From the NCBI RefSeq assembly GCF_015206995.1, contig NZ_JADEXR010000040.1, positions 1-45,620 on the forward strand: a DNA stretch of 45,620 nt, read 5' to 3'. The DNA comes from an aff. Roholtiella sp. LEGE 12411. Its GTDB lineage: Bacteria; Cyanobacteriota; Cyanobacteriia; Cyanobacteriales; Nostocaceae. Below are positions 25,094 to 33,107 of this stretch, in pieces. The notes beneath the pieces are model-generated. The model worked only from the letters and a program-made list of their open reading frames with translations, was not told the DNA's origin and made no database searches. Within the stretch, counting starts at the first letter, position 1; the number at the start of each line of letters is the position of its first letter. The translations under genes were made by a program, and so were the position numbers.

Positions 25094-26388
25094 TCCTCAA
25101 CCTCATCACTCTTTCCTCTTGTCGAGACTCGACTATTAATCGAGTCTCTGCTTTCTATTGGTGCAGTGGTGGAAACCATTGCAGCCATCAATTGTTCCAG
25201 TGCGACTTTAAATGGTAGTCGATGGATGTCAGAATTAGGAGATAGGGCAATTTCAGTCGACCGTTGCAACTCGCCTAATGTGATATTGCCCAATCCCAAA
25301 TCGCTTAATTTTTGCGGCAGTCCAATTTCTGTATAGAACTTTAATAACTGTTGCCGCGCCGAGCCTGCTAGTTGATTGCCTTGTAGCATTTCTTCCAACC
25401 GCAATTGCACCAAGATCCCAAAAGCAACTTTTTCACCGTGAATACTGCCATGTCCCGAAATATGAGTTAAACCATTATGCACAGCATGGGCAGCAACGGT
25501 GCGACACTGCGCCCCTCCTAGTCCCCCAACTACCCCAGCGAGTAAAACGGTGGCGTCTACAACTTCTCGCCAAACTTCGCTACCAGGTTCTTTGAGGGCG
25601 GCGACTGATTTTTGCAAGAGGATATCTCGCAAAACCCTTGCTTGTTGGACTGCGGCAATGATTAAGGTGTCTTGCAAGTGTCCGCTGCTAACTGAAGCTT
25701 CGTACCACTTGGCGATCGCATCACCAATTCCAGCTACTAGGGTGCGTTGTGGTGCAGTTTGAATCAAGTCGTAGTCAAGTATCAGTAAATCGGGACATCG
25801 AGACAATGTAACATCGTAAAGAAACGCTCCTGTTTCCGAATAAACATTTGACAAAGCGCTCCACGCGGCACAGGTAGCAGCTGAGGTAGGAATTGTCACT
25901 ACTGGTAACTGCAACTGCTGCGCGACTAATTTAGCTGTATCTAGTGCTTTACCGCCACCAACACCGATAATTACATCAGCTTTATGTTCTGTTGCGGCTT
26001 TCTGTAAAGATTTCAGACTAGCTTCGCAACAATCCACACCATAAGAGGCTTGAGCAATATCTAACTGATGTTCTTCTAAACTTTCTCGCCAACTCTTTTG
26101 GCTGTTGTCAAGAGTACGTAAATGTCCAGCAGTAAGTGGATCGCAGTCTTCTCTACCAGAGGCTCCGCCAACACCAAGGCGGTTTCCGTCAATTGCGAAC
26201 CCCCGAAGGACTAGCCGTGATATATCACCTGTCACAACTAAGGGACGATTTCCCAAAAGGGCGATCTCTTTTGCAGCTGCTTGCAGCACATTGCAACCGC
26301 GGATTACCTTGGCTGGGGAAACTGTGAGCGTAAATAACGAACTAGAAGTTTGAGTAGGGGGCATTTTAGTAGAAGATTGATTAGGCAT
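25090..26388 (-). CDS. iron-containing alcohol/glycerol dehydrogenase family protein
   Basis: A 432-residue metal-dependent dehydrogenase. NAD-binding GVGGGKALDTAKL is at about 140-152. Metal ligands lie in GIGDAIAKWYEA (Asp) and in HNGLTHISGHGSIHGEKVAFG (His residues). This is the glycerol-dehydrogenase-like branch of the iron-containing ADH family; the substrate is unknown. Two stretches look foreign. Residues about 57-83 (LVLRGFAIDGNRLGVGGASG...) are a translated small dispersed repeat lying between the first strand (LVVTGD) and its following helix. Near the C-terminus RDSINSRVST is a translated palindrome (25124-25148). Both keep the frame. It is translationally coupled to the aminotransferase. 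Confidence 0.88.
   Translation of the reverse strand: MPNQSSTKMPPTQTSSSLFTLTVSPAKVIRGCNVLQAAAKEIALLGNRPLVVTGDISRLVLRGFAIDGNRLGVGGASGREDCDPLTAGHLRTLDNSQKSWRESLEEHQLDIAQASYGVDCCEASLKSLQKAATEHKADVIIGVGGGKALDTAKLVAQQLQLPVVTIPTSAATCAAWSALSNVYSETGAFLYDVTLSRCPDLLILDYDLIQTAPQRTLVAGIGDAIAKWYEASVSSGHLQDTLIIAAVQQARVLRDILLQKSVAALKEPGSEVWREVVDATVLLAGVVGGLGGAQCRTVAAHAVHNGLTHISGHGSIHGEKVAFGILVQLRLEEMLQGNQLAGSARQQLLKFYTEIGLPQKLSDLGLGNITLGELQRSTEIALSPNSDIHRLPFKVALEQLMAAMVSTTAPIESRDSINSRVSTRGKSDEVEE
25124..25148. repeat. palindrome inside the dehydrogenase C-terminus
   Basis: GAGACTCGA...TAATCGAGTCTC, a variant of the GTAGAGACGCGATTAATCGC type seen at 32131. It encodes part of the last 25 residues of the dehydrogenase. 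Confidence 0.5.
26138..26222. repeat. small dispersed repeat inserted in frame in the dehydrogenase gene
   Basis: Carries AGGCGGTTTCCGTCA and GCGAACCCCCGAAGGACTAG, like the repeat upstream of hisG. About 81-84 bp long, it adds about 27 residues without breaking the frame. Confidence 0.5.
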
Positions 26389-26505
26389 ATAACTAGTTTG
26401 GCAAAAACTTGATATTTCTTAATCAAATTAAATTTACAGTTAGGGATTTTTGTTGCCACGCTGATTCCAGGATGGCTACTAGCTTGCACCTAACTCAACT
26501 AGGTT

Positions 26506-26646
26506 TTAGTTGTCGATGAAATATACAAAGGCTCTTGCTGACTGGTTGAGCCGTTTAATAAGTGGCTTGAATCTAGGATTGTCATTCGCCTTAAATTCCG
26601 AACTATCAATATCAAAGTTTTGAATAACCGTATAATTAATTAACAT
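26506..26646 (-). CDS. possible small protein, 46 aa, not recognised
   Basis: ATG to TAA, beginning MLINYTVIQNFDIDSSEF and ending SARAFVYFIDN. The composition looks like a genuine soluble protein (mixed charge, hydrophobic spacing), and GAGAGTGG lies a few bases before the ATG. It stands about 120 bp upstream of the dehydrogenase on the same strand. No family is recognised, and it may be the N-terminal part of a decayed gene. Confidence 0.35.
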   Translation of the reverse strand: MLINYTVIQNFDIDSSEFKANDNPRFKPLIKRLNQSARAFVYFIDN

Positions 26647-26735
26647 TACCACTCTCAGATTCCTAAGAAAAGTTATCGAGAATTGCTAATTAGGTGTTAT
26701 GCGTTAGAAGTAAGCTCATTCATTACTGTACAAAT

Positions 26736-26815
26736 GCATCCTGATGTGGATTAACTAAAATAGGTTGTTTCAGGCTTTTCTTAATTATCCTGCGATCGCA
26801 AATAGACCATGCTGT
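26736..26815. repeat. rearranged relic of the 22743-type element
   Basis: ATTAACTAAAATAGGTTGTTTCAGGCTTTT matches the inverted interior of the element at 22743-22923 over about 40 bp, and CAAATAGACCAT recurs nearby in a changed order. No terminal repeat is visible. The rest of 26816-27083 is AT-rich with no gene, apart from an SDR-like GC-rich patch at about 26998-27065 (GTTCGCCTTTGGCGTCGCCC). Confidence 0.45.
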
Positions 26816-27083
26816 GCCCTTACGAAAGATATGGTTTCTCAGCTTAAATCATGTTTTGTATTTTTTGTCAATGCATAATTCATATTTTAATCGAAAAATA
26901 TTAATTATTGTATTATAAATTACAAAAAATTATATCATCCTGGTAAAAGTAAATTGTTTTTACCAAGTAGCAGCAGATCTATAAGTTTGGTAATATCTGG
27001 CGACCAGCCCTCTGGGTGACGCTTGTGACTTCGTTCGCCTTTGGCGTCGCCCTTTGGGCGTACCCTATCACCCCAGCACGGAA

Positions 27084-27605
27084 TTAAGCAGTGGATTTTG
27101 GCAATAGGGCGAATTTATCCGGGTAAATTTCGACTGCTATTTCCGAACTTTCACGAGAAACGAGCGATCGCTTTACCTCACCCAAGTAAACTGGTACAGA
27201 AATGCCTGGTTCTGGGTGGATAATGGTACGGCCACGAACTGTCAGCTGGTTATCTTCTCTTGTACCCAAGCGACCATAAGAATATAGATTACTAGCTGCT
27301 TGACGTAAAGTCGCTTCTAATTGTGTAGGGGAAATTTGGGGTGATACGGCGATTACTGCTTGTGTTGCCCCATTGTCATAAACTAGAGTGAACCGCACTG
27401 CTCCGGGAATGACAGTACGACTCAAAGGGACTATGGAGAGTGCAAATAAACCACCCGTCAGCACCAGCATAAAGCCAGTCGTACCCACAAGCCGAAAGCG
27501 GATGCCCCATTTGAGAATAAAAGCCAGAACTGCTAGAGCCGCAAATACCAAGGTAGCAATACCCGACCATTGGGTGTACTGAAGAAAGTTAGCTGTTGTG
27601 AGCAT
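27084..27605 (-). CDS. ycf51: Ycf51 family protein (DUF2518)
   Basis: A 173-residue membrane protein. Two transmembrane helices lie near the N-terminus (about 14-34, IATLVFAALAVLAFILKWG; about 40-60, VGTTGFMLVLTGGLFALSIVPL), followed by a soluble domain of about 110 residues starting AVRFTLVYDNGATQAVIAVSP. This is the layout of Ycf51, found in cyanobacteria and some red-lineage plastids; the function is unknown. There is no operon partner: the downstream side is an SDR-rich spacer and the upstream side a MITE-rich spacer. Confidence 0.8.
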   Translation of the reverse strand: MLTTANFLQYTQWSGIATLVFAALAVLAFILKWGIRFRLVGTTGFMLVLTGGLFALSIVPLSRTVIPGAVRFTLVYDNGATQAVIAVSPQISPTQLEATLRQAASNLYSYGRLGTREDNQLTVRGRTIIHPEPGISVPVYLGEVKRSLVSRESSEIAVEIYPDKFALLPKSTA

Positions 27606-27713
27606 AAGGTTGGTTACTGAGGCGTCTTTTTTTCATTACCGACACACTCATTTTACCGATTGCTTACACCATAGGTATTGCCGCAGCCATTACTTGATGG
27701 AAGTTATTGATGA

Positions 27714-27929
27714 TAGGACTTACGCAACTGGCACACAAGGCTTCTGGTATAAGGGTCAAGGGTCAAGGGTCAAGGGGAGCCACTGCGCCCTTGCGCTCTT
27801 TTGACTTGTTCGCGCAGCGGCGACCACAGGAGAAGCAAGTGGCGTTCAATAATCAAGGTTTTTTGGACTTTTGACCTTTGACTCTGGACAACCTCTGGCG
27901 TTAAAAATATGACACTTGCGTAAGTCCTG
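27714..27929. mobile_element. second element with TAGGACTTACGCAA ends, carrying heptamers
   Basis: Left end TAGGACTTACGCAACTG and right end ACACTTGCGTAAGTCCTG are inverted. The interior differs from 22743-22923. It holds three AAGGGTC heptamers in tandem (27751-27777) and a GC-rich SDR-like patch (CGCGCAGCGGCGACCAC), so either only the ends are shared or the interior was replaced. Confidence 0.55.
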
Positions 27930-27952
27930 GATGAATTACTTACCTGAGATGG

Positions 27953-27998
27953 TATAGGAATCCTATTTGATTTTTGAATAAGCTCCGTACATCTGTAG
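27953..27998. repeat. partial copy of the 130-bp element family
   Basis: TATAGGAATCCTATTTGATT followed by a GTACATCTGTAG stretch matches the left parts of 28522-28651 and 39815-39944. The right end is missing. Confidence 0.5.
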
Positions 27999-28269
27999 AG
28001 TGTCAAAATCACTCGTTTGTGTGTCTAATAAACCACTCAAATATCCACATTGGTCTCGTTGGAACAGCAGTGCAAATGCACTATGTTTTTAAGCTTCCAT
28101 TTCCACTCTGAAAAGATAAGGTTTTTTCTTTTTCGCACTAAGCAAGACATTAGTCCTATAACTGTGCTTTGTTCACACATAATTGCTGCATTATTAGAAT
28201 TTTTATACTAGTTTTATTAATATAATTTTGTTAAAAATATGCTTAATTGAGTAAAAATAATAGACATAC

Positions 28270-28294
28270 AAAAGGGCATCTACAAGAGATGCCC
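28270..28294 (-). terminator. intrinsic terminator (minus strand)
   Basis: Perfect 8-bp stem GGGCATCT/AGATGCCC with a 5-base loop and a following TTTTG on the minus strand. Confidence 0.6.
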
Positions 28295-28452
28295 GTCATG
28301 CAAGAAAACCCCAGAAGGATTGTTCCTACACCTTCCCAACAATCAGCAACAGTGGCTAATTCGACATTAGCCACACTCACAGGCGTGAATATAGTAATAA
28401 TATTAACTTAAAACTCTAACTGTCCCCCGTGCATACACGGAAAAACAACTGA
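28270..28452 (-). ncRNA. candidate structured RNA, about 180 nt
   Basis: On the minus strand four to five hairpins can form in order: CCGTG-CATA-CACGG type (28440-28427), GTGGCTAA/TTAGCCAC (28374-28352, perfect 8-bp stem), GAAGG/CCTTC (about 28340-28310), and a final GGGCATCT-CTTGT-AGATGCCC (28294-28274) followed by TTTT, an intrinsic terminator. A TAGAAT -10-like box (28463-28458) places a start near 28452. No gene lies on this strand here. I do not recognise it as 6S, tmRNA, SRP, RNase P or a Yfr RNA. The plus strand has a 40-codon open frame (28289-28411) that may be chance. Confidence 0.45.
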
Positions 28453-28521
28453 GGGTTATTCTAAATATCATTGCTGCTTGCCATTGTTTAACTGACTAGT
28501 TTTAATGATCTACAAGCCTAC

Positions 28522-28651
28522 TATAGGATTCCTATTTGATTAAGTGAAAAAACTGCGTACACCTCTAACTCCCTTTTTTCCTGTTCCCTATTCCCTATTC
28601 TCCATTCCCTGTCTCTACGAATCAATTCACGAATCAAATGGGATTACTATA
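28522..28651. mobile_element. 130-bp MITE-like element, copy 1
   Basis: The ends TATAGGATTCCTATTTGATT and AATCAAATGGGATTACTATA are inverted. The interior has tandem TTCCCTA heptamers and CCATTCCCTGTCTCTACGA. It has the same length and layout as 39815-39944. Its right end runs into the O-antigen-ligase-like gene and supplies its last codons and stop. Confidence 0.7.
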
Positions 28652-29973
28652 TCTTTGTCATAGTGATAAACTATTCCACAAATAGCAGCTAAAAGTAACC
28701 ATGAGAGCATATTCAAACGAAAATCAAATAGAGTTATGTCTACTGTATTGAATAGCACCCAACCGATAAAGACCAAAAGATAACTGAAAAATATTAATCT
28801 GTCTTGTTTATCTATATATTTTGACTTTCGCAGCAGTTGAAAACCTGTAATTAAAATCCAACCTAGTAAGCCGCAAAACAAGAGAGTACTTGGAAAACCA
28901 GTTTCAGCAGATAGCATCAAAAACAAATTGTGGGGATGACCCAAGGGAATCTGCATTTGCGCTTTATATAGTGTGGTAAAGCTGCGTAAGCCCCAGCCAG
29001 TCCAGGGATGCTGCTGAGTCAAAGACCAGGCAAATTCCCACTGAGTTTTTCGCATTAAAGCGACTGGTCTATCTGGATACATATCATCGTTTAATCGCGC
29101 CCAAAAGAAAGCAGGAACAACTCTGCGAAATAATTGAGCGACTGGTGAGGGAGCAAAAGCCGCCAAAAGGACACTAGTGACTATACCGACAACGCTACCC
29201 ACAATAATGCGCCAACCTTGATAGAATGCGTAAGCTAAACAGGCAAAAATAGCGATCGCCCATCCATTCCGCGAGTTGGTAAAAATCAAAGCGATGAAAT
29301 TTAAAATCTCCGCCACAGTTAGGAAGAGGAGAGGGAGAGGGAGAAAATTTTGACCCTTAACCCTTGACTCTTGACCCTTGACCCTTAATTGCTGATAGTT
29401 CTCCAGCCACAACCCTAATCCCAGAGTGAAAACTATCACCAGATAAGCCGCAAAGCTATTAGCGTGCATGAAGATTGAGGCCATGCGGCCGAATGGTTCT
29501 CCTCCTGGTGCGATCGTCCACTCTAAGACAATCCACAAAAACTGTAATTTCAAAGTCCAGCCTAAAAACAACTGTCCCAAACCCATAATTGTCAGTGGTA
29601 AGGAACCGAGCACCAAAATCCAAGCCATTTGGCGCAATTGAGCAGGTGTTTGAATTAGGGCGCTAAGGCCAACGAAAACTAAAAAGAATGGTAAGAAATT
29701 AAATAAGCCAAGGAAAGCCTCTGTTTTGTTATGGGCAAATCCAGCGGTAATGATCAGTAATACACTCAAAAGAGCAAATCCCCAGTTGAGGGGGCGGCGG
29801 TTAATTGTGCGGGATTTTTGCAGCCAAGTTAGTAACACTGCAAAACCTAAACCCACAGCCCCCAAAAATGGACTCAATGGAAAAACCAAAAGTCCCAATT
29901 GAGTTAAGTTCCAAGAGGATTGTAAACTAGGATCAGGATGATAAAAAGCCTTGTTCAAGCTGGCTCCCAACAT
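28627..29973 (-). CDS. O-antigen ligase family membrane protein
   Basis: A 448-residue polytopic protein with about 10-12 hydrophobic helices and the Wzy/WaaL-type signature WTGWGLRSFTTLYKAQMQIPLGHPHNLFLMLSAETG, in which the conserved His lies in the large periplasmic loop before the last helices. The likely role is joining or polymerising surface glycans at the plasma membrane; the related IctB family is an alternative. Two oddities: the segment RVKGQESRVKGQ comes from five tandem heptamers in a loop after a helix, and the last eight residues (DIVIPFDS) with the stop come from a MITE end. Its start overlaps the upstream YaaW-like gene by 19 bp. Confidence 0.82.
   Translation of the reverse strand: MLGASLNKAFYHPDPSLQSSWNLTQLGLLVFPLSPFLGAVGLGFAVLLTWLQKSRTINRRPLNWGFALLSVLLIITAGFAHNKTEAFLGLFNFLPFFLVFVGLSALIQTPAQLRQMAWILVLGSLPLTIMGLGQLFLGWTLKLQFLWIVLEWTIAPGGEPFGRMASIFMHANSFAAYLVIVFTLGLGLWLENYQQLRVKGQESRVKGQNFLPLPLLFLTVAEILNFIALIFTNSRNGWAIAIFACLAYAFYQGWRIIVGSVVGIVTSVLLAAFAPSPVAQLFRRVVPAFFWARLNDDMYPDRPVALMRKTQWEFAWSLTQQHPWTGWGLRSFTTLYKAQMQIPLGHPHNLFLMLSAETGFPSTLLFCGLLGWILITGFQLLRKSKYIDKQDRLIFFSYLLVFIGWVLFNTVDITLFDFRLNMLSWLLLAAICGIVYHYDKDIVIPFDS
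29350..29384. repeat. heptamer tandem repeat inside a coding region
   Basis: Five units of TTGACCC or close variants (TTGACCC, TTAACCC, TTGACTC, TTGACCC, TTGACCC). The same heptamer family occurs at 27751-27777 and 32108-32226. These resemble the short tandemly repeated sequences known from heterocystous cyanobacteria. Confidence 0.75.
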
Positions 29974-30797
29974 TCAGCACGAGTGAGACGAATTTGTGCT
30001 AAAGCGAAAATAGTAGGGATAATTCGACCGTAGTTAGTAGCGATCGCTCTCCACCCCAAATCTGCAAAAAACCAAGCCCACATCATCGGCCCAATCACGG
30101 CGAACATACTACGAACTGCGCCATAACGGGCTGCATTCAAAGTCATACCCCGCCGGGCCATTTGCATAGCTACATAGTTTTGAAACTGCGCTTTAGCCGC
30201 ATTTGATCCTGTAAGTGCTGTTTGTTTAGCTACTTCATACGTGGCAAAGTGTATGGCAAATTGCTGGGCAATTTGTTTGAGCACCAGTGGTTGGAGCAGG
30301 GAAGTGACAGCGATCGCACTACCTCCTTTAAAAAGCAATCCCAAAGGGTCACGTTGCAATAAAAGTGGTAGCGGCTGTTTTAATTCTGGTTTAATAAGCT
30401 GACGTTGCACACGTACAGTCAATTTTTGCTTTTCCTGTTCCGGCAATTTTTTCCACACCTGTCCAAGCAGATGCAAAAATACCTCTGCTTCTAAATCAAC
30501 AGTTCCTAGTTGATTAGAATAGGGAATTTTTAGATATTTACATACTTGAATTAGAGCTTGTCGGTAAGTTACCTGCTCTGTGCGTCCCCGCAATACCGTC
30601 ATCCCATCTGCCGCCAAAAAGCGGAAGCGATCTTCTAGTGCGTCTAGCCAAGCTTTACGGTCTTGGCTTTGCACCTCGATAGGTTCCGGTGTGTGAACAT
30701 AGTCTAGGGGATTGAACTTACGACTAAATAAAATTGCCGTTAAATCTTGCAATTCTTCTTCGGTTGCTAGCTCTAGCGCCATCCTCATCTCATCCAA
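29955..30797 (-). CDS. YaaW family protein (UPF0174-like)
   Basis: A 280-residue protein with the YaaW-type N-terminus (DEMRMALELATEEELQDLTAILFSRKFNPLDY) and a hydrophobic C-terminal part (GAVRSMFAVIGPMMWAWFFADLGWRAIATNYGRIIPTIFALAQIRL). This suggests a soluble head with a membrane-seeking tail. The function of the family is unknown. The start is a TTG with GGAGG eight bases upstream; the ATG three codons later is the alternative. The 3' end overlaps the O-antigen-ligase-like gene by 19 bp. Confidence 0.7.
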   Translation of the reverse strand: MDEMRMALELATEEELQDLTAILFSRKFNPLDYVHTPEPIEVQSQDRKAWLDALEDRFRFLAADGMTVLRGRTEQVTYRQALIQVCKYLKIPYSNQLGTVDLEAEVFLHLLGQVWKKLPEQEKQKLTVRVQRQLIKPELKQPLPLLLQRDPLGLLFKGGSAIAVTSLLQPLVLKQIAQQFAIHFATYEVAKQTALTGSNAAKAQFQNYVAMQMARRGMTLNAARYGAVRSMFAVIGPMMWAWFFADLGWRAIATNYGRIIPTIFALAQIRLTRAECWEPA

Positions 30798-30974
30798 TTT
30801 CCTTTCCTCCCTTCTGTGCAGCGTTTCTGTACCCTATTCTACTATTAGCTATTTTGTCCTCTGTTACAAAGTCTGATGTAAGGAAGCCTTAGATCAGACT
30901 TTGCGCTTTGTCATTTGATTTCAACTCTATTGATAATAGACTGCTCTTGTTGAGATTGTGCAGCGGCCCTGAGC

Positions 30975-32090
30975 CTATCTTCGCAAACTACGGGGGTCTA
31001 GTGCATCTCTCAACCCATCACCCAGTAGGTTAAATGCTAATACTGTGAGGATAATTAGCACTGCTGGCGGCCAGATTAGCCAAGGTTGCAGCACCAAAAT
31101 AGAAGCATTGCTTGCCAAAGAAAGCATGTTACCCCAAGAGGGGTCTGGTTGTTGAATGCCCAAGCCGATGAGACTTAGTATCGCTTCTGCGCCAATAAAA
31201 CTAGGAACCGCAAGAGTCGCGGAGATAACTACATAGGTGGCTGTTTGCGGCAAAACGTGGCGGAGTATGATATATAGTGGGTTCCCACCCATTGCGCGTG
31301 CTGCTTGCACAAATTCTCGCTCTTTTATTGATAATACCTGTCCGCGAATTACTCGTGCTAAGCCAGCCCAGCTAATAACCGAAGTAATCACCACAATCAA
31401 CACAAAACGCTGGGTGCTACTTAAACCAGATGGCAAGACTGCTCCCAAGGTAACTAAAAGATAAATACTGGGGAAAGTCATTAGCACTTCTGCTAAACGC
31501 ATGATAATGCTATCGGTAACACCGCCAAAATAGCCGGAAATTCCACCTATCAGCAGACCAAGGGGATAGGTAATGATAATACCAAAAATCCCGATAAACA
31601 TACTGATGCGACCGCCATGCAGCAGGCGACTAAATTGATCGCGACCTTGATCATCAGTGCCTAAAATGTTAAATTTTGCTGTACCTGTTGCGCCAAATAA
31701 ATGCCAATTCAAGGGTATACCGGGAATAATTGTGGCTTCATCCCAGGTGGGGGGTACAGGTAAACTTACTTGCAGCAAACGGTATTCTGGCCCAGAGACA
31801 AGTAAACGCAAAGGTGAGGGCTTTGTGAAGTCTACGATCAGTTGGCGATCGCCTGTTTCTAGATTTGTATCTCCCTGAGTCGTCGGATAAATATGAGGGC
31901 CAATAAACTGCCCTGATTGGGAAACCAAGTATACCTTAGTTGGTGGCAGTAGCGAACCATTGGGTTGAGAAGCATAAGGGTCGTAGGGAGCCACGAAATC
32001 AGCCGCAATTACTGCAAAATAGAAAACTAGCAGTAAGATTGCCCCAAATCGTGCCAAAGGATTTTTCTTGAGTCGTCGCCACCAATCCAT
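30975..32090 (-). CDS. ABC transporter permease, OppC/DppC type
   Basis: A 371-residue inner-membrane subunit of a peptide/nickel-type ABC importer. TM1 is at about 15-32. A long periplasmic insert of about 100 residues follows, then GTDDQGRDQFSRLLHGGRISM and five more helices. The ATPase-coupling EAA loop reads REFVQAARAMGGNPLYIILRHVLPQ. No OppB, ATPase or binding protein gene is adjacent in the window, so it is a lone subunit whose partners are encoded elsewhere. Substrate unknown. Confidence 0.9.
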   Translation of the reverse strand: MDWWRRLKKNPLARFGAILLLVFYFAVIAADFVAPYDPYASQPNGSLLPPTKVYLVSQSGQFIGPHIYPTTQGDTNLETGDRQLIVDFTKPSPLRLLVSGPEYRLLQVSLPVPPTWDEATIIPGIPLNWHLFGATGTAKFNILGTDDQGRDQFSRLLHGGRISMFIGIFGIIITYPLGLLIGGISGYFGGVTDSIIMRLAEVLMTFPSIYLLVTLGAVLPSGLSSTQRFVLIVVITSVISWAGLARVIRGQVLSIKEREFVQAARAMGGNPLYIILRHVLPQTATYVVISATLAVPSFIGAEAILSLIGLGIQQPDPSWGNMLSLASNASILVLQPWLIWPPAVLIILTVLAFNLLGDGLRDALDPRSLRR

Positions 32091-32107
32091 AATTTTGAGT
32101 CAATAGC

Positions 32108-32226
32108 TAAGGGTCAAAGGTCAAGAGTAGAGACGCGATTAATCGCGTCTGTAAAAGGGTCAAGGATCAATCAGCTGGCTTAGTGTAGATTTTAAAGTTT
32201 TGACTTTTGACTCTTGACTCTTGACT
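32108..32226. repeat. repeat cluster: heptamers plus 20-bp palindrome
   Basis: AGGGTCA-type and TCTTGAC/TTTTGAC heptamers (about 32109-32126, 32155-32170 and 32197-32226) surround a perfect palindrome, AGACGCGATTAATCGCGTCT (32131-32150). It fills the spacer between the permease and HD-domain genes. Confidence 0.7.
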
Positions 32227-32231
32227 AATAT

Positions 32232-33107
32232 TTAAGCATGTAGCTGCTCAACTAAATACCGCTGTTCTTCTTGTTGTTTTTCGTGTTCTACAACAAACAC
32301 ATTTGAGTATAAATTAGCAAGAATTTGTTTTCCTTGCTGCGTTAGTGATAAGTAATGCAGTCCATCTTTGATATAAGGATAGACGCCATGCCAGTAAAAT
32401 TTGGCGTAATTATGGCGTAAATCGGCAGGGGTTTGATAGCCCAAAACTTTATTCATACCCGTTTCTTCAAACTCGTAGAATAAAGAAGTAATTTTCTTTA
32501 AGTAACGCGGATCACTTAATTGCCCAATCAAATCCGCAGCACGTACTAACCCTGCAAAGCTATTTGTATCTTGATGATCCTCTGCCCTTGGTACGGGAAA
32601 CCGAGTCCATTCAATATTGCTCTTAATTACCTCACCGTCTATCAATTTGTGACCGCCAAAACGCTCATCAATAAACAGCTTTGCTCTATCAACATGATAT
32701 GGTGTAAGACTAGCATCCGAAGCCCCAGGATTTAGAGTAATCATTCTGCCATTTTTGCCTGTGGCGTACAAGCTTGATGCCTCTCGGTCTTGTCGGCAAA
32801 CTCCCTTAACATAGCCAATATCATGACATACTAAGGAGATGATAAAATGCAACCAGTCTTCAGTAGAAACACCACCTTCCCTGATGTGTTTGCCACGTAA
32901 AATTTCTTGACCCACGAGGGTGACTAGAACAGTGTGTTCAACGTTGTGATAAAGGGCGTCACTATTGGCAATGTTTTCCAAAGCCATATTACCAGCCCAA
33001 GCTATAATATCCTCATATTCGTTTTTTAAGCAGCCATAGGTGCGGCGATAACCTTCGCGGATTTGATTTACAAAGGCGTCAATTAGAATTTCAGTGGCAT
33101 TGAACAT
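32232..33107 (-). CDS. HD-domain phosphohydrolase-like protein
   Basis: A 291-residue protein with an HD metal site: H54 in YHNVEHT, H95-D96 in LVCHDIGYVKG, and a later Asp in VRAADLIGQLSDP. The remainder is helical, without membrane segments or a second recognisable domain. HD proteins hydrolyse phosphate esters such as cyclic or polyphosphorylated nucleotides; the substrate here is unknown. The gene stands alone, with a repeat cluster downstream and a 600-bp spacer with the tRNA upstream. Confidence 0.75.
   Translation of the reverse strand: MFNATEILIDAFVNQIREGYRRTYGCLKNEYEDIIAWAGNMALENIANSDALYHNVEHTVLVTLVGQEILRGKHIREGGVSTEDWLHFIISLVCHDIGYVKGVCRQDREASSLYATGKNGRMITLNPGASDASLTPYHVDRAKLFIDERFGGHKLIDGEVIKSNIEWTRFPVPRAEDHQDTNSFAGLVRAADLIGQLSDPRYLKKITSLFYEFEETGMNKVLGYQTPADLRHNYAKFYWHGVYPYIKDGLHYLSLTQQGKQILANLYSNVFVVEHEKQQEEQRYLVEQLHA

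Noticed and set aside
27751-27777. Tandem repeats considered as a CRISPR array
   Set aside because: The units are 7-bp heptamers without spacers, and no cas gene is present in the window.
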